Below are positions 19,635 to 29,190 of a stretch of DNA of 64,000 nt, one piece after another. The translations under genes and the position numbers were made by a program. The notes under the pieces were generated by a model. The model made no database searches. It was not told the DNA's origin and saw only the letters and a program-made list of their open reading frames with translations. The stretch's first letter is position 1. Each line of letters starts with the position of its first letter. Origin of the DNA: Bacteroides uniformis (GTDB taxonomy: Bacteria > Bacteroidota > Bacteroidia > Bacteroidales > Bacteroidaceae); assembly GCF_025147485.1 (NCBI RefSeq), contig NZ_CP102263.1, forward strand, positions 1,315,501-1,379,500. Direction: 5' to 3'.

Positions 19635-20783
19635 ATGAAAACAATATTCTCAACAATAGCTCTTTTTTCGGCAGTCCTCTTTGCTACGTCTTGTACGGAA
19701 GACATGGAATACAAGGATTCCAAAGTTTCCTCAGTAAATCAGTTGTATGAACCCACTGACGGCAAGGAAGTAGTCTTGCAATCGTCGGCCAGCGCCAGCC
19801 TGTTCTTTGAATGGGAGTCGGCCAAGGCTGAAGATAGCGGTGCCCCTCTTTATGAAGTGGTATTCGATAAAGAAGGTGGAGATTTTTCTAAGCCTATTTA
19901 CAAAGTGCTTTCTGACAATGGCGGTTCTTTGAGCTATGCTACCATCAGCCACAAGACATTGAACAAGGTTGGTGCGGCTGCCGGATTGAACAGTGGTGAG
20001 ACGGGTACACTTGTTTGGACAGTAATGGCTTCCAGAGGTTTGAATTCTGTAATGGCAAAGGAAAGCAAGAAGCTCACCATCACTCGCTTGGTGGGATTTG
20101 AAGAGATTCCGGCACAGCTTTACTTGACCGGAAGTGCTACTGAAGGTGGTATGGATGCTTCTAAGGCTGTGGCGTGTGCTTCACCCGAAAAGGATAAGTT
20201 CGAAGTCTTTACGAAGTTGGAAGGCGGAAAGACTTACAAACTGGTAGATAGAGCAGCCGAAGGTGCCAAGGTGTTTTATATCAATGGCAATAAGATTATG
20301 GAAGGCGAAGGCGAGACAACCGTAGAAAAGACGGGAGTTTACCGCATTGAGATGGATTTCTCCATTGCATCTGTAACCGTCAGGGAAGTAAGTAAGATGG
20401 AATTCTACTTCTGTCCGAGTGGTGCCGCAACTTTTGAATTGCCTTATGTTGGAAACGGTGTGTTCTGCGGTCAGGATAAAATTGAGTTCAAGCAAGAAGG
20501 ATGGGGGCGCGACCAACGCTATAAGTTCTTGATGACTTATGCTGATGGTAGTATACAGTATTGGGGAACCAAGAATACTACAGACTCTAATCCTGGTGCG
20601 GCTACTCCCGAAGATCCTTATTTCTACATTATGGAGACTCCTGATAACCAATGGGATCAGAAGTGGAAACTGAACGATGAATTCGATGGTGCGGCCGATG
20701 GCCACAATCCGGGTGCCATCACCAAGATTAGTGTGATATTCAATGTGGAGAACTATACTCATAAAGTGGAATTGGCCAACTAA
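19635..20783 (+). CDS. SusE/SusF-like surface glycan-binding lipoprotein
   Basis: 382 residues. Lipobox ATSC (Cys20), then TEDMEYKDS, an acidic stretch consistent with surface display. An N-terminal Ig-like SusE domain (about 35-150: LFFEWESAKAEDSGAPLYEV) is followed by two carbohydrate-binding-module-like domains (about 160-250: YLTGSATEGGMDASKA; and about 255-382: MEFYFCPSGAATFELPYVGN). It probably binds the polymer beside SusD. Its place after SusD matches the surface glycan-binding proteins of characterised Bacteroides alpha-mannan loci. Ligand specificity is inferred from context only. Confidence 0.85.
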   Translation: MKTIFSTIALFSAVLFATSCTEDMEYKDSKVSSVNQLYEPTDGKEVVLQSSASASLFFEWESAKAEDSGAPLYEVVFDKEGGDFSKPIYKVLSDNGGSLSYATISHKTLNKVGAAAGLNSGETGTLVWTVMASRGLNSVMAKESKKLTITRLVGFEEIPAQLYLTGSATEGGMDASKAVACASPEKDKFEVFTKLEGGKTYKLVDRAAEGAKVFYINGNKIMEGEGETTVEKTGVYRIEMDFSIASVTVREVSKMEFYFCPSGAATFELPYVGNGVFCGQDKIEFKQEGWGRDQRYKFLMTYADGSIQYWGTKNTTDSNPGAATPEDPYFYIMETPDNQWDQKWKLNDEFDGAADGHNPGAITKISVIFNVENYTHKVELAN

Positions 20784-20797
20784 TTTAAGGAGAGATT

Positions 20798-21931
20798 ATG
20801 AAAAAAATATTATTTTGTCTGCCCCTGCTTCTTTTGGCACTTCAATCGTGCGAGATAGAAGATGAGTATATGTATGATAAGGGGCTTTACACCATAGATT
20901 GGGATGCGGCTGCCGATAGCAGTTCTGTGACCCTGATAGATCGTTTCTGGAATACGGAAGAGAATTATTTCAACTACGGGAATGACGGTTCAATCAAGGA
21001 TTTCCATTATTGGCCGCAGGCTCATGCTATGGATGTGATGATAGATGCTTACAATCGTACCGGAGATAGCAAGTACAGCGACTTGTTCGACAAATGGTAT
21101 GTCGGTATCAAGGCAAAGAACGGTGGCAGTTATTGGAACAACTTTTATGATGATATGGAGTGGATTGCTCTCACCATGATTCGCTTGTACGAAGTTACTG
21201 ATGAAAACAAGTATCTGGAAACTTCTCAAGAGATGTGGAATGAAATCAAGACCGGTTGGAACGATTACGCAGGTGGTGGCATTGCTTGGACTCACGACCA
21301 GCTATGGAGCAAAAATGCTTGTTCCAACGGCCCTGCTGCTTTGATTGCTGCTCGTCTTTACCGTATTAACGGGAATCAGGAGGATTTGGATTGGGCTGTC
21401 AATATTTATAAATGGGAGCGTGAAAATTTATTTAACCCTGCTACCGGCGCCATCTATGATAATGTGAACGGTGAGACGGGTGAGTTGAGTACACTTTCTC
21501 TTTCTTATAACCAAGGTACATTCTTGGGTGCTGCTTATGAACTGTATAAGATCACAGGAGAAGAGTCCTATTTGAAAGATGCTCGTAAGGCTGCCAATTT
21601 CGCTATCAGTAATAGCAGCATGATAGATACTGGAAATAATTTACTTCGTGATGAAGGCGATGGTGACGGAGGTTTGTTTAAGGGTATTTTCATGCGTTAT
21701 TATGTGCAGTTGATTATGGAACCGAATTTGGACCCCATATATAAGAAGAAATTCATCACTTTCTTTAACAATAATGCTGAAATCTTGTGGCGAAAGGGAA
21801 TCAATAAACTTGATTTGCTGTATAATACTAACTGGGCAATGAACAATAGCGGCAACAACCATCTGACTACGCAGACAAGTGGTTGTACTTTGATTGAAGC
21901 CAAAGCTCTCTTTGAAAAGAGCCTGAAATAA
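20798..21931 (+). CDS. GH76 endo-alpha-1,6-mannanase, lipoprotein, probably cell-surface
   Basis: 377 residues. Lipobox LQSC with lipidated Cys18, followed by EIEDE; this acidic run is the feature that marks surface-exported lipoproteins in Bacteroides. The GH76 catalytic Asp pair is Asp118-Asp119 in NNFYDDMEWIAL. Other family segments are GGGIAWTHDQ, NACSNGPAALIAARLY and SLSYNQGTFLGAAYE. It starts 14 nt after the SusE/F-like gene and ends at a strong terminator. I infer that it makes the first surface cuts in the backbone, while the GH76 at 11944 works on imported fragments. Confidence 0.93.
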   Translation: MKKILFCLPLLLLALQSCEIEDEYMYDKGLYTIDWDAAADSSSVTLIDRFWNTEENYFNYGNDGSIKDFHYWPQAHAMDVMIDAYNRTGDSKYSDLFDKWYVGIKAKNGGSYWNNFYDDMEWIALTMIRLYEVTDENKYLETSQEMWNEIKTGWNDYAGGGIAWTHDQLWSKNACSNGPAALIAARLYRINGNQEDLDWAVNIYKWERENLFNPATGAIYDNVNGETGELSTLSLSYNQGTFLGAAYELYKITGEESYLKDARKAANFAISNSSMIDTGNNLLRDEGDGDGGLFKGIFMRYYVQLIMEPNLDPIYKKKFITFFNNNAEILWRKGINKLDLLYNTNWAMNNSGNNHLTTQTSGCTLIEAKALFEKSLK

Positions 21932-21946
21932 GTTAGCAATTAAAAG

Positions 21947-21993
21947 TGTGTCGAAACTCAATCTGGTTATTGGGTTTCGGCACATTTTTTTTT
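21947..21993 (+). terminator. Rho-independent terminator after the SusCD-SusE-GH76 segment
   Basis: 16-bp stem with two G-T wobbles (arms 21947-21962 and 21969-21984, loop CTGGTT) followed by nine T's (21985-21993). It lies 15 nt after the GH76 stop and separates the SusC operon from GH92-GH78. Confidence 0.9.
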
Positions 21994-22073
21994 AGAGCCA
22001 GTTTTAATTGGCAGTTATTTTGGAAATAATGTTTTTAGAGACAACAGTTTTTTATATAAAATAAACACAAAAG

Positions 22074-24224
22074 ATGAAACAGAATCAATATTTATTTCTA
22101 CTGTTCACCCTGATTGTTCTGACGGGCTGTGGCGGTACGCAGAAGAAATTAACCGAATATGTCAATCCTTTCTTGGGTACGGCTACTTTGTGGGAGCCTG
22201 AGGACTTAGGGTATACGCGCAAAATAAAGTCACGTACATGGGGTGCGGAAACTTATCCGGGTGCTACCTTGCCCAACGCAATGGTGCAGCTCAGCCCCGT
22301 TACACAGTTTCGTAGCGGTGCGGGCTATCAATATGAGGACACTGTGATTTATGGTTTTTCACATACTGCTAAAGGGCATTGGAACTTGTTGCATGTCCCC
22401 ATGTTGCCAGTGGTGGGAACTATCGCTCCGGGTAATTATTGCTCCGGGTTTAGTCACGAGAAGGAATCTGCGCATCCGGGGTATTACCAAGTTTATCTGG
22501 AACGCTATAAAGTGAACGCCGAGTTGACCAGTACCTTGCGTTGTGCCTACCATAAATATACTTTCGCCAAGGGCGACGATAAGTCGTTATTGGTAGACAT
22601 CCGCCGTTCTAATAATGATGTCCGTGATTGGAAGATTGAGAAGGTTGACGATAATACGTTCACGGGTTATCAGGATGGCGACGGTAAAATCTACTTTTAC
22701 GCTAAGACCAACTATAAAATAGGCCAAGTGGAAATGGTAAAAGACGACAAACATGAGGTGGCTGTGCTGCGTTTTATCGACAGCAAAGGTGTTGAACCTT
22801 TGGAAGTGAAGGCTGGTTTCTCGTTTGTGAGTATAGAGAATGCTCAAATGAATTTGAAGGCCGAAATGTTGAACAAAAGTTTTGCACAAGTGGCAGAAGA
22901 AGCTGATGCGGCTTGGGAAGCACTCCTCTCCAAGATTCAAGTTGCAGGTGGCACGGAACGTGAAAAGAGATTGTTTTATTCTACTTTCTTCCATGCTTTT
23001 AAATGGCCGGCTTTGCGTAGTGATGTGAATCATGAATATACTGATGTCCGTGGCGAAGTAGTGAATAACGGCTTCCACTATTACACTGACCCTTCTTTTT
23101 GGGACGATTATCGCAACAAACTGGTACTCATAGGTATGATTTCTCCCGATGTGACTACTGACATCATTAGGTCTATTATTGACAAAGGTGAGAAGCGTGA
23201 CGGCTACATGCCCACCTTCTTCCATGGTGATCACGCTTCCACTTTTATTTCTGGTTCTTGGTTGCGTGGTTTGCATGATTTCGATCTGGAGCGTGCTTAT
23301 AAGTTGATTCTGAAAAATGCTACGGTGCCCGGTAAAGGAGGACGTCGCTATTTGGATGAGTATATGGAGCGAGGTTGGATTGCTGAAAAAGACACAGTGA
23401 ATGTACCCACATGGGACGAATACAAAGGGGCTGTGACCAAGACCCAGGAATATGCTTACGATGACTATGCCGTAGCCTTGGTAGCCAAGGAGCTGGGAGA
23501 TGAAGCCAACTACAAGCTGATGATGGAACGCTCCAACAACTACAAGACGCTATTCGACCCCTCTACCGGCTTTTGGAGAGGTAAGATTGACGATGGTAGC
23601 TGGATTCAGGATTTCGATCCGTATTATCCCTATTACCAGTACATGTACCGTGAGGCCAATGCATGGAACGCCCTCTTCTTCGCCCCCCACGACCCCGAAG
23701 GCATGATTAAGCTCTATCCCAGTAAAGAGGCGGTGGAGGCTAAACTGGATTCCTTATTCAGCGAACCGTGGAGAGGTTACGAGGCCCACAACCTGACCGG
23801 ATTCATCGGAAACTATTGCCACGGAAACCAGCCGGGACACAGCATTCCTTACACCTATTATTTCATAGACAAACAAGAGAAAGCCCAATGCATTCTCGAC
23901 AGCCTGATGAACCACTACTATGACATGGGTGCCGACAAGCTGGCTTATGCAGGGATGGATGATGCCGGCGAGATGTCTTCGTGGTATGTGCTCAATGCTA
24001 TTGGACTTTACACTTATTCGCCTGCCGATCCTGAATATATTGTTACTGTTCCCTTGTTCGATAAAGTGACGTTCAATCTGAATGGCCGTCCCTTTACGAT
24101 TGTGAAGAAAGGAAGCGGCAAGAAGATTATTGACATTACTTATGACGGTAAAAAGATTGACGGTTACTTTATCACCCATGACCAACTGAGGGAGGGCAAG
24201 GAACTGGTGATTACTACGGAATAG
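22074..24224 (+). CDS. GH92 alpha-mannosidase family, Gln variant (candidate mannose-1-phosphodiester hydrolase)
   Basis: 716 residues. Lipobox LTGC (Cys19) followed by GGTQKK without acidic residues, so probably periplasm-facing. GH92 enzymes are calcium-dependent inverting exo-alpha-mannosidases. The catalytic base pair is visible as Asp629-Asp630 in AGMDDAGEMSSWY. The motif that normally reads GNEPSH, with Glu as catalytic acid, is HGNQPGHSIPY here, with Gln586. A GH92 from Cellulosimicrobium with this Glu-to-Gln change hydrolyses mannose-alpha-1-phospho-6-mannose, where the phosphate leaving group needs no acid. The same activity is inferred here. It is 15 nt upstream of GH78. Confidence 0.93.
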   Translation: MKQNQYLFLLFTLIVLTGCGGTQKKLTEYVNPFLGTATLWEPEDLGYTRKIKSRTWGAETYPGATLPNAMVQLSPVTQFRSGAGYQYEDTVIYGFSHTAKGHWNLLHVPMLPVVGTIAPGNYCSGFSHEKESAHPGYYQVYLERYKVNAELTSTLRCAYHKYTFAKGDDKSLLVDIRRSNNDVRDWKIEKVDDNTFTGYQDGDGKIYFYAKTNYKIGQVEMVKDDKHEVAVLRFIDSKGVEPLEVKAGFSFVSIENAQMNLKAEMLNKSFAQVAEEADAAWEALLSKIQVAGGTEREKRLFYSTFFHAFKWPALRSDVNHEYTDVRGEVVNNGFHYYTDPSFWDDYRNKLVLIGMISPDVTTDIIRSIIDKGEKRDGYMPTFFHGDHASTFISGSWLRGLHDFDLERAYKLILKNATVPGKGGRRYLDEYMERGWIAEKDTVNVPTWDEYKGAVTKTQEYAYDDYAVALVAKELGDEANYKLMMERSNNYKTLFDPSTGFWRGKIDDGSWIQDFDPYYPYYQYMYREANAWNALFFAPHDPEGMIKLYPSKEAVEAKLDSLFSEPWRGYEAHNLTGFIGNYCHGNQPGHSIPYTYYFIDKQEKAQCILDSLMNHYYDMGADKLAYAGMDDAGEMSSWYVLNAIGLYTYSPADPEYIVTVPLFDKVTFNLNGRPFTIVKKGSGKKIIDITYDGKKIDGYFITHDQLREGKELVITTE

Positions 24225-24239
24225 ATAAACAATGGAGTT

Positions 24240-26867
24240 ATGAAAAGAAATATACTGCTTCTATTCACATTCTTTGCTTGCATTACTGTACAAGGGCAGA
24301 CTCCGGTTCGTTTGGTTGATCTGAGGAGCGAACATCTTGACAGACCTATAGGTTTGGATAATCCCGTTCCACGCCTTTCTTGGCGGATGGAAGATGGTAG
24401 GCAGGGAGCTGTGCAGACTTCCTGGCGGATTGTGGTAGACGAAGACTCGTTGAATGTGGCCAATGGCTGTGGCAGGATGTGGGATAGTGGAAAGAACGAT
24501 TCCCGTAATCTGCTTGTGGCCTATGCGGGCAAAAAACTGCAGCCTTTCACTAGATATTATTGGAAAGTAATCTGCAGTGACATGAAATATAAGGAGACTG
24601 CTTCTCCTGTCTCTTACTTTGAAACGGGCATGATGGGGATGCAACATTGGCAAGGTGCTTGGATTGGCGATGGCAAGGATATTCATTATGGGCCTGCCCC
24701 TTACTTCCGAAAAGAGTTCAAGACCGGCAAAAAGGTAAAGTCAGCGCGTGCTTATATTGCCGCTGCTGGACTATATGAGCTTTACATCAATGGCGAGAAG
24801 GTAGGAGACCACTGCCTTGCCCCTCTTTATACCCGCTTTGATCGCCGCAACTTGTATGTGGCTTATGATGTGACTTCACAATTACAGAATGGTGACAACG
24901 CTATTGGCGTACTTTTGGGTAACGGCTGGTATAACCATCAATCCAAAGCAGTGTGGGACTTCGACCGTGCCCCTTGGCGCAACCGTCCCGCTTTCTGTCT
25001 GGACTTGCGCATTACTTACACCGATGGAAGCGTGGAGACTATTCCCACCGATCTCAGTTGGCGGACAGCGTCGGGTGCAATCACTTTTAATAGTATCTAT
25101 ACTGGCGAGCACTACGATGCACGTCTGGAGCAGAAAGGATGGAGCACTCCGGAATTCGATGATTCCAAGTGGCGCGGAGTAGCCTATCGGAGTGTACCTT
25201 CTTCCAATGTCACTGCCCAGCAAGTACATCCCATCCGTAATGTAAAGATTTTCCCCGCCGTCTCTTTCCGCAAAGTGGACGAGAAAACATACATCTATGA
25301 TTTCGGGCAAAATATGTCCGGTGTGACTTGTATTCATGTTTCGGGTGAACGGGGAACGGAGGTCAGAATCAAACATGGCGAACGCTTACATCCAAATGGC
25401 CGCCTCGATCTCTCGAACATTGATGTCTACTTTCGAGGCGATAAGGAGAAAGACCCTTTTCAGACGGACATTCTCATTCTGAGTGGAGAAGAGGATGAGT
25501 TCATGCCCCGATTTAATTACAAGGGATTTCGTTATGTGGAGGTAGTGGCAGATAAGCCTATTGAGCTTGACCAAAACAGCTTGATTGCTTACTTCATGCA
25601 CAGTGATGTGCCGGCAGTAGGTAGCTTGGAATCTTCGAGCCCACTGATAGGCAAGCTGCTCCATGCTGCCAATCACTCTTACCTTTCCAATCTGATGGGC
25701 TACCCCACCGATTGCCCTCAGCGCGAGAAGAACGGTTGGACTGGTGACGGTCATTTTGCCATTGAGGCAGCATTTTATAACTTTGATGGAATTACCGTTT
25801 ACGAAAAATGGTTGGCCGACCATCGTGACGAACAGCAGCCCAACGGAGTGCTGCCCGATATTATTCCAACTGGTGGATGGGGATATGGTACAGACAACGG
25901 GCTGGACTGGACTAGTACTATTGCCATCATCCCTTGGAATATCTACCTCTTCTACGGTGATAGCAAGCCCTTGAGCGATTGTTACGAGAGCATCAAACGT
26001 TATGTGGATTATGTGGAGCGTATCTCTAACAATCATCTCACTACGTGGGGGCGCGGAGACTGGGTGCCGGTGAAGTCAAAATCCAATAAAGAGCTGACTT
26101 CCTCGGTCTACTTTTATGTAGATACCAAGATTTTGGCCGCTGCTGCCAAACTCTTCGGCAAACAGGCCGATTACGAATATTATAATGCCTTGTCGGAGGA
26201 GATAAAGCAAGCTGTCAATGATAAGTTCCTGAATCGAGAAACAGGCATCTATGCCGAAGGTTCACAAACCGAATTGAGTGTTCCCTTGCAATGGAAGATT
26301 GTGCCCGAAGAGTTGATAGGAAAAGTGGCAGCTAACTTGGCACATAAGGTAGAGGAGGACGGTTTTCACTTGGATGTGGGTGTATTAGGAGCTAAAGCTA
26401 TTCTGAATGCACTCAGCGAAAATGGTTATGCTGAAACAGCTTATAAGGTGGCTGTACAGGACACTTATCCTTCATGGGGTTGGTGGATGGTGAACGGTGC
26501 CACTACGCTGCTCGAGAACTGGGATTTGCAGGCTACTCGTGACATCTCGGACAATCATATGATGTTCGGTGAAATAGGTGCTTGGTTCTACAAGGGGCTG
26601 GGAGGTATTTTCCCTGATCCCGTGCAACCTGGTTTTCAAAACATTCTGCTCCGTCCCCATTTCATAAAGGGATTGAAACGGTTTGAAGCTCGTCATCGGT
26701 CGCCTTACGGTGAAATTGTTTCTCGCTGGGAATGGAAAGGGAAATGTGTGCATTATGAAGTTACAGTGCCCGCTAACAGTACAGCTACACTCACTTTACC
26801 TGACAAGGCCGAGAATGTACGGGTGGTGGAACTGGCGGCAGGAAGATATGAGTTTATTGTAAAGTGA
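24240..26867 (+). CDS. GH78 alpha-L-rhamnosidase family enzyme
   Basis: 875 residues, signal peptide ending near VQGQ (residue 20). Domain order fits GH78: Ig-like domain (about 25-130), beta-sandwich domain with YIAAAGLYELYINGEKVG, a rhamnosidase C-type beta domain (about 340-445), the (alpha/alpha)6 barrel and a C-terminal beta domain. The general acid is Glu496 in TDCPQREKNGWTGDG and the base is probably Glu778 in MMFGEIGAWFYK. It removes terminal alpha-L-rhamnose. It is co-transcribed with GH92, which is unusual for an alpha-mannan locus and suggests a rhamnosylated substrate. Confidence 0.93.
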   Translation: MKRNILLLFTFFACITVQGQTPVRLVDLRSEHLDRPIGLDNPVPRLSWRMEDGRQGAVQTSWRIVVDEDSLNVANGCGRMWDSGKNDSRNLLVAYAGKKLQPFTRYYWKVICSDMKYKETASPVSYFETGMMGMQHWQGAWIGDGKDIHYGPAPYFRKEFKTGKKVKSARAYIAAAGLYELYINGEKVGDHCLAPLYTRFDRRNLYVAYDVTSQLQNGDNAIGVLLGNGWYNHQSKAVWDFDRAPWRNRPAFCLDLRITYTDGSVETIPTDLSWRTASGAITFNSIYTGEHYDARLEQKGWSTPEFDDSKWRGVAYRSVPSSNVTAQQVHPIRNVKIFPAVSFRKVDEKTYIYDFGQNMSGVTCIHVSGERGTEVRIKHGERLHPNGRLDLSNIDVYFRGDKEKDPFQTDILILSGEEDEFMPRFNYKGFRYVEVVADKPIELDQNSLIAYFMHSDVPAVGSLESSSPLIGKLLHAANHSYLSNLMGYPTDCPQREKNGWTGDGHFAIEAAFYNFDGITVYEKWLADHRDEQQPNGVLPDIIPTGGWGYGTDNGLDWTSTIAIIPWNIYLFYGDSKPLSDCYESIKRYVDYVERISNNHLTTWGRGDWVPVKSKSNKELTSSVYFYVDTKILAAAAKLFGKQADYEYYNALSEEIKQAVNDKFLNRETGIYAEGSQTELSVPLQWKIVPEELIGKVAANLAHKVEEDGFHLDVGVLGAKAILNALSENGYAETAYKVAVQDTYPSWGWWMVNGATTLLENWDLQATRDISDNHMMFGEIGAWFYKGLGGIFPDPVQPGFQNILLRPHFIKGLKRFEARHRSPYGEIVSRWEWKGKCVHYEVTVPANSTATLTLPDKAENVRVVELAAGRYEFIVK

Positions 26868-26898
26868 CCTTGTACTTCATTTATGCTTGCAAATATGT

Positions 26899-26945
26899 AA
26901 TTAGCGGGTTTGCCACGTTGTTGTGGCATAACTCGCTAATTTTTA
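26899..26945 (+). terminator. Terminator hairpin between convergent GH78 and GH3
   Basis: Near-perfect stem of about 17 bp, with arms TTAGCGGGTTTGCCAC and GTGGCATAACTCGCTAA (two imperfections), followed on the plus strand by a TTTTT run. It lies 30 nt after the GH78 stop. Confidence 0.8.
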
Positions 26946-26978
26946 TAGTCGGTATGTTAAGGGATGGCTTTTTCATTC

Positions 26979-29156
26979 TTATAGCCTGATCTTTCCCTCC
27001 AACCGTATATCTTCCGATGAAGCCCCTATCAGCAGCTTCACCGTTCCGGGTTCTACAACGAACATCTGCTTTCCTTCGTTCCAATAGCCGAGCTCTTCTT
27101 TGGGCACGGTAAGCGTCACTTTCCGGGTTTCGCCGGCCTTGATGGGGATACGCCTGAAGGCGCGCAACTGCTTGGAAGGACGTTCCACTTTGGAGTCCGG
27201 ATAGCTGGCATAGAGCTGTACGACTTCTTCTCCGTCGCGTCCGCTGGTATTCTTCACTGATACCGTCACGCGGATGTTCTTCTTGTCTTGCTTGACGGAT
27301 TCAATCTTCTCGTACGTAAAGTCGGAATAGCTCAGACCATAGCCGAAAGGATAGAGCACAGGGCCTTGGTGGTACATATACGTACGTCCGTTGCGGATGT
27401 CGTAGTCCATTATGTCGGGTAGGTCAGTGATGTCTTTCACCCACGTCTGTACGGTACGTCCGGCTGGATTCACCTTGCCGAAGAGTACGTCGGCCAGTCC
27501 GTTGCCCTGCTCCTGACTGCAGTGGGTGATGTGGACGATGGCAGGCACGTGCTCCTGGCTCCAGTTGATGGTGTAGGGGAAGCTGCTGACGAGCACCAGT
27601 ATGGTATTGGGATTGGCCTTGAGCACCAGCTTCACCAAGTCTTCATCGGGCAGCATCAGCGATTTGCGGTCCACGGCTTCGCGGCCGTCACTGGGGACGG
27701 GAGAGAACTTCCAGTCCGCACGCGTGCCGTAAGGATGGTTTCCTACACACACGATGGCAACGTCGGCGGCTGCAGCAGCCTTTTCTGCCTGGCCCATGCG
27801 GTTGTCTTCGGCGTGGATGATTTCGGTTCCTTCTTTCACAGCATTGCGTATGCCACTCAGAATCGTTGTTTCGTAAGGCGGGGTACCACTATACCAGTCT
27901 TGCACGATTTTGTCCGAATACGGGCCTATAACGGCTATTTTACGCAGCTTTCCGGCATCGAGTGGCAGGAGTTTTTTGTTTTTCAATAACACCACGGACT
28001 TGGCGGTGACTTCCCGTGCCAGCCTGCGGGCTTCTGCTGTCATGAAAGGCGGTGTCTCCGTACTGTTCTTTCCGATAGAGAGATAAGGGTTACGGGAGTT
28101 GTCCCCGTCCAGCAAGCCGAGCTTGAGGGCGACGAAGATGTTCCCGCGGATAGCCTTGTCGATGTCGACTTCGGTCAGTAATCCCTTTTCCAGAGCTTCC
28201 TTGACGTAAGGAACGTATGCGTCGAGAAATTGTCCTGTGGTGGCTTTTACTACGGCAGCAGCACCCTCCGCAAAGCTCGGAAAACTCTTGTGCGCTTCAA
28301 TCAGCAGTTTCAGGGCACCGCCGTCCGTACAGATGATACCGTTGTTGCCCCACTGCTTGCGGGTAATCTCTTCGAGGCAGGGATGGATGGACATGGGGAT
28401 GCCGTTCCAACTGTTGTAGGCGGCCATGAAGGCACGGCTGCCTCCCTCGGTGATGCCTTTATAGAAAGGATAAGCGTAGTATTCATGGAACAGCCGCGTG
28501 TCGAAGTCGGAGGAAGTGCTGTCCCGTCCGTCCTCGTTACTATTAGCAAGGAAGTGTTTCATCAGAGAGGCAGTTTTCCAGTAGCGGGGATGATTGCCTT
28601 GCAGGCCGCGTACGCTGGCAATGGTGAGTTGGGCGGTGAGGAAAGCATCTTCTCCGAAACTCTCCTCGGTACGTCCCCAGCGCGGGTCGCGGGCAAGGTC
28701 GGCATTCGGAGCGCGCATCACGAGGGCATGACGCTTGTTACCGGTGGTCTGCATGTAGTAGCGGGCTTCTTCAGCGGCTTGTTCCGCTACTTTCTGCACC
28801 AAATCGGTGTCCCATGTGGAGCCCAGACCGTAGGACTGGGGGAATATGGTGGTGGGGCAGTCGGTAGGGACTACTTTCCCGTCTTCCGTTCTTTGGCGTC
28901 CGCCCCACATGGCAGGCCCGCCGAGGGTCAGCCCGTGCAGTCCTTCGTAGTGTCCGCAACGGGGAATGTTGAGGCGGGGGACACCGAGGTCGGTGGAAAG
29001 AAGGTTTATCTTTTCATCCAATGTCAGGATGGAAAGAAGATGTTCCACGCGCTGTTCGTCGGTGAGCGTGGTATCTTGAAAGGCTTGTGTGTGTTGTGCG
29101 CTTGCCTGTAAGCCGAATAGCAGGGGCAAGGCGAGGAACAATAACTTGTTTCGCAT
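26979..29156 (-). CDS. GH3 family beta-glycosidase
   Basis: 725 residues, signal peptide ending near LQASAQ (residue 21). GH3 layout: TIM barrel (about 40-340) with KHFLANSNEDGRD and the nucleophile Asp278 in IICTDGGAL; alpha/beta sandwich (about 380-590); C-terminal fibronectin-III-like domain (VKNTSGRDGEEVVQLY). GH3 covers beta-glucosidases, beta-xylosidases and others; TDGGAL in place of the common SDWGA prevents a firm substrate call. It starts 34 nt after the GH31 gene on the same strand and forms an operon with it. Confidence 0.9.
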   Translation of the reverse strand: MRNKLLFLALPLLFGLQASAQHTQAFQDTTLTDEQRVEHLLSILTLDEKINLLSTDLGVPRLNIPRCGHYEGLHGLTLGGPAMWGGRQRTEDGKVVPTDCPTTIFPQSYGLGSTWDTDLVQKVAEQAAEEARYYMQTTGNKRHALVMRAPNADLARDPRWGRTEESFGEDAFLTAQLTIASVRGLQGNHPRYWKTASLMKHFLANSNEDGRDSTSSDFDTRLFHEYYAYPFYKGITEGGSRAFMAAYNSWNGIPMSIHPCLEEITRKQWGNNGIICTDGGALKLLIEAHKSFPSFAEGAAAVVKATTGQFLDAYVPYVKEALEKGLLTEVDIDKAIRGNIFVALKLGLLDGDNSRNPYLSIGKNSTETPPFMTAEARRLAREVTAKSVVLLKNKKLLPLDAGKLRKIAVIGPYSDKIVQDWYSGTPPYETTILSGIRNAVKEGTEIIHAEDNRMGQAEKAAAAADVAIVCVGNHPYGTRADWKFSPVPSDGREAVDRKSLMLPDEDLVKLVLKANPNTILVLVSSFPYTINWSQEHVPAIVHITHCSQEQGNGLADVLFGKVNPAGRTVQTWVKDITDLPDIMDYDIRNGRTYMYHQGPVLYPFGYGLSYSDFTYEKIESVKQDKKNIRVTVSVKNTSGRDGEEVVQLYASYPDSKVERPSKQLRAFRRIPIKAGETRKVTLTVPKEELGYWNEGKQMFVVEPGTVKLLIGASSEDIRLEGKIRL

Positions 29157-29190
29157 GGGGTATTAGGGTTTAATGTGTTTGATATATCGG

